Assembly (NCBI GenBank): GCA_029891345.1
Contig: CM056997.1
Span: 220,472,172 to 220,536,171, forward strand
Length of the DNA stretch: 64,000 nucleotides
Direction: 5' to 3'
Source of the DNA: Dryococelus australis
Taxonomy: Eukaryota; Arthropoda; Insecta; Phasmatodea; Phasmatidae
The position numbers were made by a program, and so were the translations under genes. A model generated the notes under the pieces. It saw only the letters and a list, made by a program, of their open reading frames with translations, had not been told where the DNA came from and did not search any database. Positions 23,059 to 34,809 of the stretch are shown here, piece after piece (within the stretch, counting starts at the first letter, position 1; each line of letters starts with the position of its first letter).

Positions 23059-23420
23059 ATGGAGTTACAATGTCAATGGGCTATTGTTTGTACTTCAATG
23101 CCGCACATTAAAGTAAAGATACTTGATAAACAACACATTGCCTTAATTTACACTGGCTGTTCTCGGAGTTGCATAGCAAGCATTCTAATTTCAAATCAAA
23201 ACTTAGCACGAGTGATGGGACAATTTTCTCTTGTAGGGGCGACACAGGAGATAGAAACACCCTAGTTTAAAACAAATTCATAGTTGAGTATATCAGCACA
23301 CATGGTACCTCCAGACTTTTTAATAATTAATAATTTTAAAAAGGACATTATACTTGCGGTAGACTTTATTAAGAAATACGATGTTATACCATTTTTGAAA
23401 CATAACATACTGTTCATAAA
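23059..23420 (+). pseudogene. Retroviral aspartic protease remnant
   Basis: The segment carries the retropepsin active-site context ALIYTGCSRSCI and the later flap-distal motif ILAVDFIKKYD (about 23349-23385), which is typical of gypsy proteases. The catalytic Asp is replaced: codon 23149-23151 is TAC (Tyr) where the family has Asp in its D-T-G triplet. A stop follows at the end of the 68-codon frame. The enzyme normally cleaves Gag-Pol. This copy could not. Confidence 0.7.
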
Positions 23421-23639
23421 CTGAACTGATTCTTATATGGTTTTGCAAATACCGAAATACAGTTCAGTATTATATAGTGAAAACATTGAGACAATCCCAT
23501 ACTGCGTTAATAGGTTTGAAACTATAGAAAATATGCAGGAAGATAAATCAATCCCCTAAATAAAGAAGTTTTAGAGGATTATCAAAAGCCAGCAATTAAC
23601 AAATCATTTTAAAAAAATAAGGATATATTTGCACACAGT

Positions 23640-24900
23640 GTACTATAGCAAACAGAAGGAAAAAAACTATCAAATAAAACATGAGTTAGATTCAGATAAA
23701 GCAATTGCAGCTAGACCATATCTTATTAGTCCAAAAATTAGAGAGGTATTATTACAACAAATTAAAGACATGGAAAAAGTATGAATTATATAATCCAATT
23801 CAGTATATTCGGCACCGAGTCATGCAATACATAAAAATCATGGAAAATTTTTAGGAAACTCAAACAATATACAAAAAGTGTTCAGTATCCACTTCCGAGA
23901 ACAGGAGACATATTAAACACGCTGCACAATTCAAAATATATTACCTCTCTTGATCTATTCTCAGGATTATATTTAATCCCAGTAAGAAAGGAAGACCACC
24001 ACAAGTTAGTATTCACTATTTATGGCATAGGTTTATTTCAACATCGAAGAATGCCAATGGCATTACATCGCTACAATACTTCCAGTAATCATTGATATAT
24101 TACTACAGAGACTAAATTGGAACACAGCTATCACTTATATAGGCAATTTTTTTTATAATTAGAAACACTTTTAGAGAACTTTCAGATAACATTAAAAAAC
24201 TTATTCAGAGGTTAAGACAGTTTAACGTAAAAGTAAATGCTAAAAAGTTTACCTTTGCAGAACAAGAGATAAAAATTGTTGGCCATTATATTAAATCTGA
24301 AAGTACAATCACTGATCCATAAAAAATAAAACCTATAATACAGATGTCACCTCCCGCAAACATTAAACAATTACTGACTTTTTAGACATGGCCTCTTAGT
24401 TACGAAGAGACCTCCAAAACCATGCTAATAAAGCAGCACCTCTTATTGAATTAACCAAAGAAACCACTATCTATAAATGGGGAGAACAGCAACTGAAACC
24501 TTATTTGGAACTTTAAAAGGCAATATATGATGTGCCTATTTTAAAATGTTTTGATGAAAATAATAAAACCATTTTAGCTTGCGATGCTTTACAAATTGCG
24601 ATTGGAACAGTGTTAATGGAGGAAAACCCTACTAATAAAACTAGAAATATTACAGCATTCACTTCTAAGAAACTTTCAATTAATGAGGCCAGATGGAAAG
24701 CTACAGAGAGCAAATTCAATTAAATTAAATGCTTCTGCAGCTATTTAAGGCAATATTTATATGATACACATTTTGTTATATAAGCAGACCACACTAGCAT
24801 TAGGTATTTGAAAACCATGGCCGAAGATAGCCTAAGAATTCAAAAATGGCTATAGCGCTTGTAGAATATGATTTTGGAGCAATAATTGTTAAAGGTGAAC
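23640..24900 (+). pseudogene. Reverse transcriptase and RNase H remnant
   Basis: Pieces match gypsy RT in order: ARPYLISPKIREVLLQQI (near 23710), the palm region around 23940-24060, and a motif reading YIGN (24136-24147) where RT has Y-x-D-D, so both metal-binding Asp are lost. The tether and RNase H follow at 24500-24720 (ILACDALQIAIGTVLMEE and ITAFTSKKLSINEARW), where the RNase H Asp in CDA is kept. TAG, TAA and frameshifts are frequent. The neighbouring protease and integrase pieces confirm the order. Confidence 0.75.
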
Positions 24901-25299
24901 TAAACACCTTCTCAGATGCGGTGAGTTGCATACCAACTAGAGGACAAGCCAACACAAATATTATAGAAATGAATCATATTAAGTACAAAAAAACTAGATT
25001 TGATAAATTGTAAGTCAATATATAGGACGATAGCAGAAAGCCTTTATCGAAATCCAGTGAAAGAAGTAGAAATACAGAAAACAATAGCTAATTATACTAT
25101 AAACAACTACTCAAATAAAAAATTACATAAAAAAATAAGGTGCACACAGTAGTAAAATCGAGTATTAGCAACGCAATATTTAATGGGGAATATATTCTGG
25201 CATACGCAATTGAAAAAAATCATAACCTAGACATTCCAAGTTAACATAGAAATTATAATAAACAATTGTGGAAATTTAATCAACACAACTTGTATTGAT

Positions 25300-26530
25300 C
25301 ATGTGTTAAATTGCCAGATACTCATTACCAACAAAGTAGTATATATTACTTACCTTTATATCACCATGAGAAGGAACATGTATACATTGAAAATGACAAT
25401 CAATAAATTACTCATGTGCCCCATCGACTACCACACGCCACCATTTCTAGGAGAATACCAAAACAATTTGCATTTTCAAAAACTGAAAATTGTGCTAACA
25501 GAACTGGACAAAGCCAATCCTATATACAAAAAGTTAGCTAGGCGCTATGAGGTAATAGGGAAATACATTTAAAAATAAATACACCCATAGGTCAGAAAAA
25601 TTAAAACTAGCTCCATCATACTACATAGAAGAGATAATAGCATCTCATCACAATGTGCTCTTAGACAGGGGATATTTTGGCACATTTAAAACATTAGAAG
25701 TATATAAAAAATTGTCATTGGTCAGTTACAACCAATTACACCACTGGCCTTATTGAAACCATGGTCTATAGACGTGAAAGGTCCCTTAACAACATCGTGA
25801 AATGTTAACAATGACGTACTTATGATGACTGAATTTTTCAGAAAATATGTAATTGTGAAAGCAGTAAAGAGCATTTACGCACAAACATCTGCCTACAACA
25901 GGTATTGCAGATAGGAGAACCTCATTTAACAACGAACTAGTAGCCAAATTACTAAATAAATTACAAATGAAGAAGCTACAAACAACGGTGAACAACCCTG
26001 CATGTAACAGTTTAACAGAATCTATTAACAAAATAATTGCTACTCAGCTACCAGCTTGTGCGCATGAAGATACCACCATCAGAGTTGAGTAAATTGATTA
26101 TATAATTTTTAATTATAATACCTCAGGGAATGTGAACACAAAATTCACACTGTTTTATTGTTACATGGCATAAAGGCTTCTCAGCCAACACACGTAATCA
26201 CAAACAATTGCTCAGAGAGAGGGGATCAATGGTATCAAAACTTATGAAGGGCAAAGAACAGGAGAAATTAAATCTTATAGAAGCATAAAAACATCAAAAT
26301 ATTAATTTCAATATGAAAGTCAGACCTAACACTATCCAGATAGGAGATTGGGTGTTGATATGTAACAGAGCTCTTAGCAAATCGCTTACTTTCAAGTATA
26401 AGGGGCAGTTTAAAGTTGTTGATGTAATTGCGCCCTTTACATTACATATATAGACAAACAAATCTGGGGAGTCCAAATAACATACAATTAATACATGCAA
26501 CACTAAAATAGCACATGTCAAATAAAGATA
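25300..26530 (+). pseudogene. Integrase remnant
   Basis: Order seen: a broken zinc-binding region (PSYYIEEIIASHHN-like text near 25610-25660), a catalytic core with SIDVKGPLTT (25768-25797) and a later GTSFNNELVAKLL-like stretch near 25915-25960 in another frame, and a C-terminal domain with QIGDWVLICNRALSKS (26338-26386) and FKYKGQFKVVDV. This domain order is that of Ty3/gypsy integrases. Multiple stops and frame changes make it inactive. Confidence 0.7.
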
Positions 26531-26599
26531 ATGTATTCTTTTACACATATTGACATCAAGAAACTAGCATAACTTATAATTAAATGTTCTTTGTTACAG

Positions 26600-28405
26600 A
26601 GTGTACAATGGCATTCCAGTAATTATGCAAATAGCACACGTTCACAATCCGATAATGCGGGCAACAACACCAGTAGCTACCACAAGAAGCAGCAGCCACT
26701 TGAAGCCAACACGGACTTCAGGGGAGAAAATGGAAGTATCAGGGAGAAGAGTAATTGCCATCTTATGGTCCATCATAATGTACTCTATGTCGCTTGCACC
26801 GTTCAGAATGCATGCAGGAGTATACTGGAAGAGAGTAGAAATTAATTTTTATTATAAAGAGACAGTCCCTCTCACATATAGGATACCCATCCAAAAAACA
26901 ACCATTCCTCATGCCCTAGATATGTGGATCCATACAGCCTGTAAAACAGACTCCTCGCCAACTTGTAAAAATGATAAAGATGTTTATAAGTATATTAGAG
27001 TAGTAGAGGACAGTATGGTACAAGAATTTGTAAACGAAATTTCATCAAACACAAGGAACAAGCTAGGCATTCAACTACTAGAGGAAATTGGCAGCTGGTG
27101 CTGTAATTTCCTTACAAATAATCACCTAAACGCACTTATTGCAAATAATGGTCAAATTATTAAACAAGAGAACGAACTGTCGAACATGGTATTAACATCT
27201 GATCAAAATTCGAATATCATAGTGCAAGCTACAGAACAAATAAAAACCCAAGTTGAAACTATAGTCACTCAATTAGCTGAAACGGTAAACTATATTTAAG
27301 AATCACTCACTGGACAAACAAAAATAGTGGACACAATTGAGCGGCCATAACATTACAACACCTCATGATGAAAATTATATTGCCCATTATTAATAATATG
27401 GTAAACAAACAGCAGATTGCCATATACAGTCAATGCTGTCAACAAAATAGATTGCCATTACAAGCAGTATCAAAGGAACAGCTTCTTGCAGACCTTACAC
27501 AGTTAGAGACACCGGTCAGGTCTATATAAAACTTAGTATCCAAAGATTTTATAGTATTACACCACTGTCATTACCAAATACACATCTCAAGTACTCAAAT
27601 GCTGCTAAAAATCAAAGTACCACTTAAAACCGCCGATAGTGACTGCATGATTCAGACTCCTAATGCACTAATTGCAATTAATGACCAAGTAAAAAGTATT
27701 GAACAAACCCTGGAAACACCGGAAAATAAAGAAAGTATATTTGACACTCCGGAAGAATCTGTGGGAAGTGACGAATACAAGTGTGTAAAGGCAGCAATTA
27801 AACTGAATAGTCTTACAGATATTTTAACTAAGTGCAAATATTCATGTACAGAAGACAAACAATTTAGCTTGAAGGCAAAATTCCCACATCATAATGTACT
27901 CACAAACACACCCAAAGAATTACGAATATTGTGTCATAATGCTACCCTTAATAGGAACCTGTCGAATAATGAAATAAGAAACATTGAAATACAAATACCA
28001 TGTGGACATCAAGTATAGGTAAACACTTCTGTATTAATAGAACCAACACATATTTGTGATTCCCGAGCGCCAGTAATACTGACAATACATAACGTAATAA
28101 CCAATCCACTGGCTACATGAAAACCAATCTGAATTACTACCATTAAAGATGGATACTGGCATACATTTCTACAGTGTAACAAACACTTCAAAGACAGATT
28201 GGAAAATATCTCATGCCACACTTCCTGAGATACAAAAGTATAAACGCACAAACTATGCCATTACACTCCCAATTGACACAGTATTTTTCATCTTAAGTCA
28301 GTAAAACTACAACTACACAGCATCAGATGTTATTATTTTAATGCTCTTCATACTAGCGGCCCTTAATGTAAAATTATTAAAATATCCCTACTATTGGGGA
28401 AAGTA
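26600..28405 (+). pseudogene. env: env-like gene remnant of the errantivirus-like element
   Basis: This is a separate open block downstream of integrase, where insect errantiviruses carry env. A 232-codon frame (26601-27299) contains Asn/Gln/Glu-rich helical sequence (EIGSWCCNFLTNNHLNALIA, then heptad-like text) compatible with the region behind a fusion peptide in baculovirus-F-like envelope proteins. A second frame of 139 codons (27599-28018) has several Cys. The block ends with a hydrophobic anchor, VIILMLFILAALNV, and a short tail that stops near 28405. Stops separate the pieces, and I see no intact signal peptide or furin site. Assignment as env rests on position plus the C-terminal membrane anchor; sequence similarity is weak. 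Confidence 0.6.
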
Positions 28406-28409
28406 GTGC

Positions 28410-30790
28410 AACATGCCTAAAATAAGTAGAAGTTGTAAACCTACCTTTTCAACAGAAGACAAATTGCACATAGAGGCAGCAAGATCTATGTGCGCCAAAG
28501 GTAACCACTATGTATCCAAACACATGCCGTCTCCATGTTGATGGCACTGCCGACGACAGAATTGCATAGATCAGACAGTTGAACACCGTGTACCAGACAT
28601 GTAACGCCGATTAAATTTAGAACTTTTAGTAAGTTAGAAATGGTTACAAAAATATCACAGTTACAGTGCTGAATATAATATTAGTCGCGCCCGATGGCGA
28701 ATACAGTGTCACCTATGGTACAAGATACAGACACGACAGAGTTAGACAATAAGGAACGCAGTGCAGTAAACTAATAATGTGTGCTATAAAATAGCATTAA
28801 GGCACACACGGTACACACACTGTCACTGTATAACACATATTGAAGATTATAAGTTAAGCCACGAGGCACAGGCGTATGTCATATGGTAACAAGTCACACG
28901 ACAAAAAGGCGACAAAGTGATTACGCGCACAATTTTAGCTAATGCTAAATTCACTGTTGTTAATATCACATGTGATATTTTTATAAGTAATGTCACGATG
29001 TTAACAACGCACGAGATTGTGCGGACTTTCAGCCAGACGACATGCACGAATTCCACGAACAAACGAAATGCAGTCAACATATGGTACATGGAAAGCACAC
29101 GTAAAGTATTACTGCAACGGCGTTAAATTGATAGCATTAATAACACTTACACCCATGCAGACATAGAATGACTGTATGATGAAATAATTTATGCATCAAC
29201 ATACGTAGTCGCGTATCAAGCATGTCAAGGATGGCGTATCGTGCAAACCACGTCACAGGCAGATGGGGGATGTAGTTCCAGTGATTGGCACATAGAGGGA
29301 ACCATAATTAAAACAGGGATTAAATGTGGAGCTGAACACATCCCTGGTACGACACAATACAATGTGTGCATTACAAAATTGTTGCAAAAATTACAAGATT
29401 AACAAAACTTGTGTTCAAAGGTTACTAACCATCACGGTAAACAAACGGCTTTAAGCCTAAGCAAGGTAGTTATGCATAACATATGTAATAGCAATTGGAA
29501 AAGACTAACATAAAATAATTTCGTTTTCACTGTGAAACTTAAGGACCTAAATAAATACCAAATTGTAAAAAAATGCTCATACGGTATAAATAGTCTTAAA
29601 CGGAATTATTAAAAATTTACTAGTACTTCATAAGATATTGTGACAAATATAAGAGGCCAAACAGACTAGCCAGATCTATTTTGCATCCATGAGAGCTCGA
29701 AACAAATTAGTGCGCGAAGGACACATACACAGACTCTCTAGAACAATACCACTGCAACCTAACTCGTGTACACCATGCCTCGAGAGGAAGAAAGGCTCCT
29801 CTGATGCCACGGGTTCCCCAGAGCAAGACATCACCCCTACCTACAGCTCCACACCTTACTGCACACAACTTCCTCAGCAGCCAGGGAGGACTGCTTTTCC
29901 AGAGAGAGGGGGTATTGCTACAGCTCCATCCTGTGGGTCGAAGGCACGCCAAGCTAACTCGGGGGCCACAGCAGCAGCCAGAGCGGGAGATGGTAGTGGA
30001 TGCACGAGCAAGTGGGGTAACACAAAGAGGGGGAACCCAGGCCAGTATTATAAGAGACGCTGAGCCAAGGGCAACACGACACCGAGTCCGGAGGGAGCCT
30101 CCGTGCATGTGCCAAATTCACCTATTACTCAGCAGTTGTACGATGCTCATTTTCTGGAAGCAGGATAAGTCCGGATTAGGAAGATAGACCACAAGAATTG
30201 TATTTGAGTCGATACTATTATTGTGTGTTATCAATATTATTGTGTGTTATCAATATTATTGTATCATCTATTTAGTCTCAGTAGCAGTACTTGTGAAAAC
30301 ATGTTAAATGTATAAATATATTGTTTTTATGTAACGTTTGAATTGTATTAAAAGGCGAGTGGTTAAAGTTAATTGGAGAGTGTCTTTTGCGTCTGGCTAC
30401 TTCCAAACTGTACCTATTTAAGTTAACGCCCTAAAAATAGTGGTTCTGTTTGCTCATTACAGCTTTTTATTGTTCCTGTGACGTATTTCCTTTTTGTCTA
30501 AAGAAAATTTTCATATATTACCTCTGAATGTTTATTATGGACTCTCTATTTTTGTTTCTATGTCTTTCAAAACTTTTGTTATACCTATTTACGTTATAAG
30601 GTGATTTTACATGTTCCTGTGAATTTTCTGTGTGACTGGACTGTTCAGGTTTTTTTGAGTGACTTTATGTACCCCCTCGTTCTGCTGTTGTCAACTTATT
30701 TAACTCCTCTTTGATTTTGTGTATTTCAGTCTGAAGCTTTCGGTTTTCTATACTTAACTCAGTTTTCAGCAAGCATTACCTATATCTTTG
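28410..30790. other. Region between two retroelements
   Basis: 28.4-29.6 kb is AT-rich with short broken frames and may include the 3' part of the errantivirus-like element. 29.69-30.12 kb turns GC-richer and is open on both strands (124-133 codons, Ser/Thr/Gly-rich). No domain is recognised there, and it could be LTR or unrelated DNA. A small direct duplication of tattattgtgtgttatcaa lies at about 30217-30257. Confidence 0.35.
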
Positions 30791-30794
30791 GATA

Positions 30795-31320
30795 CCTTAT
30801 TCTACTCTCTGTAAGTTGCTTATTAACTCATCTAGCGTGTTGTTTTGTAACCCTATAATTTTATCTGCATAACTGGGTAATAGCAATTTCCAAACTATTT
30901 CAATGAATTCGCTCTCTAGCATTTGAGGATTACAGTTTTGTTTAAAATATAACAGGTCTTCTACGTGGGATTGGCAACTTTCCCATAATTTCTGTCGTTT
31001 ATTGTGTAGCAGTTCCTTGTATGTTCCTTTCTTATCTATGACACTGAATGTTTTTCTTAGCCTATGTACTATTTTTGGCCATGTGGGACAATTGTGTGCA
31101 TTCTATGTTACTGTGTTTTCGTATACACGTTTTGCTGTTCCCTCTAAATACAATTTAATACTAGCACATTTCTGCTCCTCATTCCAAGCATTCAGTTGGC
31201 TAGCCGTTTCAAATGATTCTAGGAATTCATCTATATCCTGATCTGATTTTCCGGAAAAAATTTGCTGGTTTTTCTGGTTCTGGAATAATTACTTTTATTT
31301 GTGTTATTTGGGCAATCTTA
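30795..31320 (-). pseudogene. gag: Second errantivirus-like gag fragment, antisense
   Basis: Minus-strand translation gives EFLESFETASQLNAWNEEQK and KLYLEGTAKR (31252-31110), matching the gag core at 21.4 kb position by position. One UAG stop (31103-31105) interrupts an otherwise open frame of about 150 codons that continues through LWESCQSHVEDLLYF and ADKIIGLQNNTLDELI to a stop near 30795. A one-base shift in a run of T separates the short N-terminal part (IIPEPEKPANF). It is an independent insertion in the opposite orientation and is better preserved than the sense copy. No pol or LTR was found beside it, so it is a truncated copy. Confidence 0.8.
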
Positions 31321-31439
31321 TTTAAATTTTCTACTTTAATTTTCTCATATTCCTGAATGGAGCCTGTCGTACTATATTCGTCTGCTTCTAAACTGCAGTG
31401 GCTAGCGCTTAATGTGTGTAGGTCTCTTTAATTTCTGAA

Positions 31440-32300
31440 TTGTGCCTATACAAAACTTTTTAGCTTAGTGAGCTATATCTACGGAATACTTTAACAGAAT
31501 TCAACCAAATTTTGTACGCAAACGGTATTAATTAGATGCATAATTTATGGGTACATATATATATATATATATATACTCTTTTGTCGGGTTTTTTGCAGAG
31601 TAGTGCCAGGTGAGTAAATTGATCATTTTGCCAAATTTTCGGAACAAATCAATTAATTTCCACGCAATTTCGCACGTCTACAGGAGGCCGCGTAAAGTTA
31701 CATTATTTAAATGGGGTCAGACAATGACCTTCAAAATGAAAGACATGTTATATAGTAGGCATATTATTTAACAATTTCAAATAAAAATTTTTGCGCTAAC
31801 AGTAACTATTAGACGCATAGTAAAAATTATTATTATTTTTTTTTGCAATTTATTTGATAACACCAATTAAGAAAATACTGTTTCTGTGTCTTATCTCGGG
31901 TACCAATCTGCCGATTTCTACCAAATTTGCCACACAAGTAATGTTATGGTAGGCCAAGTAAACTATGTGTTCTAGTGGCTCAGACACTTATTTCAACATA
32001 ATGGTCGCGTAGATATTTCAGGTTAGTGAACCTTAAAAATTCAAAACATTAGACTAAGTACATTCGAAGTTGATGCTCCGAATCCTACCTCAGTGATGCA
32101 TATGATTGCAAGCTAGGTCAATTTTAAAAGTTTTCTGAATTCTAATCCCGGGTAAGTCACTCGCGTATTTTAATTGTCTTGGTACTGGTTCACGTGTTTC
32201 TGGTTTCATCTCTAATGATACTGCTGACAATGATACATCAGCGCCTATCTACCATCTAAGCTTTTAAAAACTTTACTAAAATTTATTCGCACCCATGTAG
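31440..32300 (+). repeat. ~280-bp-unit interspersed repeat, second locus
   Basis: This segment aligns in the same orientation with 55.35-56.20 kb. Shared blocks include gtgagtaaa..gaacattttgcca, tatttcaggttagtgaac and ccgaatcctac, and the 3' tail with attttaattgtcttggta is shared too. It contains about two to three diverged units of the tandem family described at 52.1-56.2 kb, and an (AT)n run at 31556-31576. No coding frame is present. Confidence 0.8.
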
Positions 32301-32665
32301 AGGAAAGTTATCAGTATCTTCTTGTTTCTATGAAAAGACGATTCTTTTTACAGTAAGGAATCTAGCTTGTGCCCACAGTAGAGATTATGCAACAAAATAT
32401 GTCGTCGTTCGTTCTCTTGTTCTCGTATGTTTGCAGACATGATCGTGTTTCTCAAATTTAATAGTTATTTTACTGAAATCGAAGTCTTTTCATGTTCTTC
32501 GTGGTCACTTACATTACTTAATAAGATTTTAAAATTAGTTTGCTCAGTATTAGAGACACTGATGTATGTCTCTTGTTGACGTATAATACATTGTTTGGTA
32601 TTTTAGTACCTTTTATATACACGAGATGCTTATAATCGGCATTGTCCAGGCTTCGACTGCGTGCA
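32300..32665. other. AT-rich DNA, no gene seen
   Basis: No recognisable feature between the repeat tail and MITE copy B. Confidence 0.4.
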
Positions 32666-32669
32666 CTCC

Positions 32670-33147
32670 ACTCCCACCTGCCGGGCGCGGCGCTGGGACT
32701 GCGTTGCAGAGTGTTTCAAATACACGTCAACCCACCAAACTATTAAACGTGCGTACAATATACCCATGTGCGAAAAGAATGTACGCTTTGAACGAGGGCT
32801 GTTGTGTACTTTCAAGACGGCACGCATATTGGTAAAATACCATTTCATAGCACTCCAAAAAGGCTGAAAAGGGCTTTTTTTTAAAACCATTCTATCTCAG
32901 GATATACGTGTCAGATACGTACAAACGTACCCAAGGGCTCTGCATAGAATCTTTCTCCAGACTTCCCATCATTAGAACAATAGGCGACCACTGAAAGTCC
33001 CGTAGGTACACACAGGCAGCATGACGAGTACAGTGCATGCCAGTTCAGAGCCTTGTGCTCAGAGGCGATGCCCACAGTTTACACGTGTAGATGCGTCGCC
33101 CTAATCGCTCCCTGGCATCTCGGCCTGACGCGAGGCGGGAGCCTTAA
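32670..33147 (+). mobile_element. TTAA-flanked MITE, copy B
   Basis: Same family and orientation as copy A. The right end reads gcgggagccttaa, the inverse of the left end of copy C (ttaaggcccccgcc), with TTAA at 33144-33147. The left end is eroded. The interior keeps ctgcgttgcagagtgtttc, aaactattaaacg and tgaaagtcccgtaggtac. It is non-coding. Confidence 0.7.
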
Positions 33148-33149
33148 TA

Positions 33150-33744
33150 TAACGATGCGAATGAAAGCAGTTCGTTCGGAATGTGTCGGGCGGGGGGGGG
33201 GGGGGGGCATTCCACTTAACTATTTGAATAGATGAATGAATACTACCACGGAACTTAACAATTCTCGAACTAGAAGTGTGAGTGTACGTTCTCGATTCTT
33301 ACAAGTATTCGATTCGTGGAAATATTCGATTCTACCCGTCACTAGTCGAGACAGCGCTAGCAGCTGCGCTTCTGGCAGAATCTGTTCTGAGCCCGCGAGC
33401 CAGTCGCTTATCGCAGGACGTCCATGGCCGAGTCCTTGCTCGAGTTACTCCCCCCTCCACCATCGCGTGTCCAGTGTCCGGCGGTGTCGGCGGCGGACCA
33501 CCAGAGGAAATATATCGTCTTGTCTGGCTGTCAGCTGTTATCTTCTTGCTTCTGTTTTTCTCGGAAGAAGCCACCATACCACCACCCCCCCTCCCGCTTC
33601 GAAGTCTTTTCAGCAACTACTTAATAACCCACCTGCCCTCGGCCCTGCAAAGTATACGAGCGTTCGCCAGCCCAAGTTCCTCCGGGCATTCGCTCAAGGA
33701 ATATCGGCAAGTTCAAAGGTGGGGTGGGTAAGTGTAGGTAGCTA
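33150..33744. other. GC-richer spacer between MITE copies
   Basis: Contains a G run at about 33189-33207 and a Ser/Arg/Pro-rich stretch (33270-33720) open in several frames on both strands (up to 170 codons), with frequent CpG. A donor-like gggtaagtg lies at 33725. It might be a CpG-rich exon or promoter, but no frame is supported by homology. Confidence 0.35.
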
Positions 33745-33944
33745 TTAAGGCCCCCGCCTAACTTGATGGCGCTTGAAATATGTCGCAGTGTGTTTGAAAT
33801 ACTCGTTTTCCCACGAAACTATTAAACGCGTGTACAATATGCTCTTCTACGAAAATAAACACTTTACACGACAACGTAACGCGCGTTAGAAACTCAGTTT
33901 CACAGTACTCCAAAACGGCTTTTTCCAAAGCTCTGTATATGGAA

Positions 33945-34553
33945 ATTCAGTATGTCAGGTAATTCGCGCATACGAGCTGCATCACATTAATCTGTCTTTA
34001 AAATTAAGTAGGAAATATTCACTGAAAAAAAAAAGCGCCAGGGTCCTTAGTTTACGAGAAAAACAACATTAAAGTAGATAGAATGATTTATATTTCACAC
34101 CAAGCACAGCATACAACATCAACATACAAAACTTCGAAACGTCATAACAGGTGTTCGAAGTTTGCTCTGCCCATAGTAAGGCACTTTTCCGCATGTTGGA
34201 AGCGTACAGTATGCTTGGAGCTTGGCCGCCAGATGCAGCCATGGCCACTGTCATGTCCCAGTATTCACTGCATATGAACTCCATGGCCTTCTTGGCACTA
34301 CTAAGCTCGGTTAGTTCCCTTGTCTTATGTTTTACGACCGACACATTAGCTTAAGCACTGCCACATCACCTCGCCTTAATCCAATTGGAATACCACTTGT
34401 TTGCTACAATAGTTTTTGGACCTTTCATGTCGTTTTTTCTCGTAAACGAAGAATCGTATGCATTTTTATCTAAGAGTAGATGTTTTCTACTTAGTTTTGA
34501 TCACAGATTCGTGTGGTGCAGTTCGTACACGCGAATTACCTGACATTCTGTAT
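33945..34553. mobile_element. Long-TIR element nested in MITE copy C
   Basis: The two ends are inverted copies of each other over about 130 bp. cagtatgtcaggtaattcgc at 33948-33967 faces its near-complement gcgaattacctgacattctg at 34531-34550, and the match continues inward through aatctgt, aagtag and gtttacgagaaaaa. A unique loop of about 340 bp (34080-34420) holds a 91-codon minus-strand frame. The target duplication is unclear; tgtata occurs on both sides. The element class is not identified. Confidence 0.75.
34069..34344 (-). other. 91-codon frame in the loop of the nested element
   Basis: The frame occupies the unique loop and its start and end lie close to the inner TIR borders. The translation has normal amino-acid variety, including KAMEFICSEYWDMTVAMAAS, unlike the low-complexity shadows elsewhere. 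I recognise no domain. It may be a transposase fragment, a captured host exon, or chance. Confidence 0.25.
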
Positions 34554-34809
34554 ACGCGTTCGATACATACATAACTACTCGAAATCCCAGCAATGAACCT
34601 TTCTACAGACTCTCCGCCAATAAAATGATACGGTCGCCGCTGAAAGTCCCATACGTACAATCAGTGCGACTGTACGCCAGTTCAGAGCCTTGCACGTAGC
34701 GGCGATGAGGAACTTAATGAGCGTGACAGTGTCATCCTTATCGTTCCCGCGGTTCTCGTCCTCAAACGCGGAAAGAAGCTCTAGGAAGACGCGATCCGCA
34801 ACAGCTACG

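Larger units (their letters stand above)
20455..28405 (+). mobile_element. Errantivirus-like Ty3/gypsy retroelement, decayed
   Basis: Remnants occur in the order gag, protease, RT/RNase H, integrase, env on one strand over about 8 kb. This is the layout of env-bearing insect gypsy elements (errantiviruses), which are endogenous retrovirus-like elements. Every gene carries many stops and frameshifts, and key catalytic residues are lost. LTRs could not be identified at either end. Base composition is strongly A-rich on the coding strand, as is usual for this group. Confidence 0.8.
33745..34804 (+). mobile_element. TTAA-flanked MITE, copy C, split by an insertion
   Basis: The left half (33745-33944) starts ttaaggcccccgcctaactt and keeps cccacgaaactattaaacg. 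The right half (34554-34804) keeps gccaataaaatgatacgg, tgaaagtcccatacgtac and aaacgcggaaa. Joined in order, the halves cover the same interval as copies A and B (about 450 bp), so the 609 bp between them are a later insertion. Confidence 0.7.

Noticed and set aside
33236-33748. A 170-residue Ser-rich protein
   Set aside because: CpG- and pyrimidine-rich DNA open in four frames; no domain and no preferred strand.
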